Assembly (NCBI GenBank): GCA_002786355.1
Contig: PGCO01000004.1
Span: forward strand, 281,297 to 345,296
Direction of reading: 5' to 3'
DNA from: Sediminibacterium sp. FEMGT703S
Lineage (GTDB): Bacteria > Bacteroidota > Bacteroidia > Chitinophagales > Chitinophagaceae
DNA length: 64,000 bases
In this document: positions 63,343 to 64,000 of the stretch, in pieces
Layout: each line of letters starts with the position of its first letter
Position numbering within the stretch: position 1 is the first letter of the stretch
The notes under the pieces: model-generated
Database searches by the model: none
What the model saw: the letters and a program-made list of their open reading frames with translations, nothing else
Told to the model about the DNA's origin: nothing
Position numbers and translations under genes: made by a program

Positions 63343-64000
63343 ATGGCAAACTATTTCAATTCTCTACCACTACGTGAGCAACTCAATCAATTGGGTGTTT
63401 GCGAATTCATGGATCAGTCTGCTTTTGCTGATGGAATCAATGCATTGGTGGGGAAAAAACTAGTCATTATCGGATGTGGTGCACAAGGGCTGAACCAAGG
63501 ATTGAATATGCGTGATTCAGGCTTAGATATTGCTTATGCGTTGCGTAAAGAAGCTATTGAACAGAAAAGAGCTTCCTATATAAATGCTACCGAAAATAAT
63601 TTTACAGTTGGAACTTACGAAGAATTGATTCCTACAGCCGATGTGGTGATCAACCTTACTCCTGATAAGCAACATAGCGCTGTTATAAAAACAGTCATGC
63701 CACTCATGAAAAAAGGGGCTACGCTTTCTTATTCTCATGGATTTAATATTGTAGAAGAGGGAATGCAAATTAGAGAAGACATTACGGTAATTATGGTTGC
63801 TCCAAAATGTCCTGGTACCGAAGTGCGTGAAGAATATAAAAGAGGTTTTGGGGTACCTACTTTAATTGCTGTTCATCCTGAAAATGATCCAGAAGGAAAG
63901 GGCTGGGATTATGCAAAAGCATATTGTGTTGGAACAGGTGGTCATAAAGCGGGTGTATTAAAATCTTCTTTTGTTGCTGAAGTAAAATCAGATTTAATGG
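63343..64000 (+). CDS. ilvC: Ketol-acid reductoisomerase (3' part cut by window edge)
   Basis: The ATG at 63343 opens a frame that runs to the window end (about 219 residues). [20 protein letters not shown] is the start of the long class II (E. coli-type) Ilv[21 protein letters not shown] is the NADPH-binding loop and [20 protein letters not shown] follows. It converts acetolactate to dihydroxyisovalerate. The C-terminal knotted domains lie outside the window. Confidence 0.95.
   Translation, partial: MANYFNSLPLREQLNQLGVCEFMDQSAFADGINALVGKKLVIIGCGAQGLNQGLNMRDSGLDIAYALRKEAIEQKRASYINATENNFTVGTYEELIPTADVVINLTPDKQHSAVIKTVMPLMKKGATLSYSHGFNIVEEGMQIREDITVIMVAPKCPGTEVREEYKRGFGVPTLIAVHPENDPEGKGWDYAKAYCVGTGGHKAGVLKSSFVAEVKSDLM

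Noticed and set aside
1..64000. tRNA, rRNA or CRISPR features
   Set aside because: No tRNA cloverleaf, rRNA segment or spaced repeat array was recognised on reading; a tRNAscan or CRISPR search was not possible here.

Overview
The window looks like a chromosomal segment of a Bacteroidota bacterium, most likely family Chitinophagaceae or a close relative. This is inferred from gene content: a Bacteroidota-type LptC, a DUF4286 protein, ribosomal protein bTHX next to HU, TlpA/DUF4369-like thioredoxins, an outer-membrane barrel protein with a carboxypeptidase-like plug, a split MetH, and promoters of the TTTG / TAnnTTTG type. No rRNA, tRNA, CRISPR array or transposase was recognised.

Layout. 1-3284: minus-strand housekeeping (lptC, an outer-membrane protein, coaX, a LON-domain protein). 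3351-9923: surface glycan genes (four glycosyltransferases, an O-antigen ligase-like protein, an FkbM methyltransferase) with meaB embedded. 9957-16285: mixed housekeeping (Tat-exported PLP enzyme, bTHX, HU, DUF4286, exonuclease III, LOG-family protein, a LuxR-type response regulator). 16461-39879: an accessory island (see below). 39912-53818: split metH behind a structured leader, yceI, an OB-fold protein, recR, serC, DUF1015, TPR protein, acyl-CoA ligase, sensor kinase, a hypothetical. 53862-64000: a branched-chain amino acid operon leuA-leuC-leuD-leuB-ilvE-ilvD-ilvB-ilvN-ilvC behind a probable attenuator; ilvC runs off the right edge.

The island is the unusual part. It looks visibly more AT-rich than its flanks. 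It holds a C39-peptidase ABC exporter and its HlyD partner; a double-glycine precursor with six core cysteines; a second short precursor-like gene with the same leader but no GG; a fusion of a cysteine-less C39-like domain, VKOR and thioredoxin; and seven separate TlpA-like thioredoxin proteins. It also has an outer-membrane receptor-like protein, a DUF4143-type ATPase and an AbiEi/AbiEii-like pair. No lanthipeptide or radical-SAM enzyme was seen, so the simplest reading is a system for making, folding by disulfide exchange, and exporting cysteine-rich peptides. Two dispersed non-coding repeats tie it together. Element A (six copies) is a G/C palindrome GGGGGGTA-AAAA-TACCCCCC at the head of transcription units. 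Element B (three full copies, one truncated) is a roughly 108-bp leader with three potential hairpins and a conserved 7-bp loop-to-downstream complementarity that could form a pseudoknot. Between 19.1 and 19.6 kb lies a decayed copy of the cassette, with fragments of the exporter and of the VKOR fusion. The right end of the island is marked by a 41-bp perfect direct repeat of the metH 3' end, at 35603-35643 and 39909-39949.

All functions are read from sequence motifs and family knowledge without database searches. Where the longest open frame began at a non-ATG codon or upstream of a clear signal peptide, the start was usually moved to the better-supported ATG, and this is stated.
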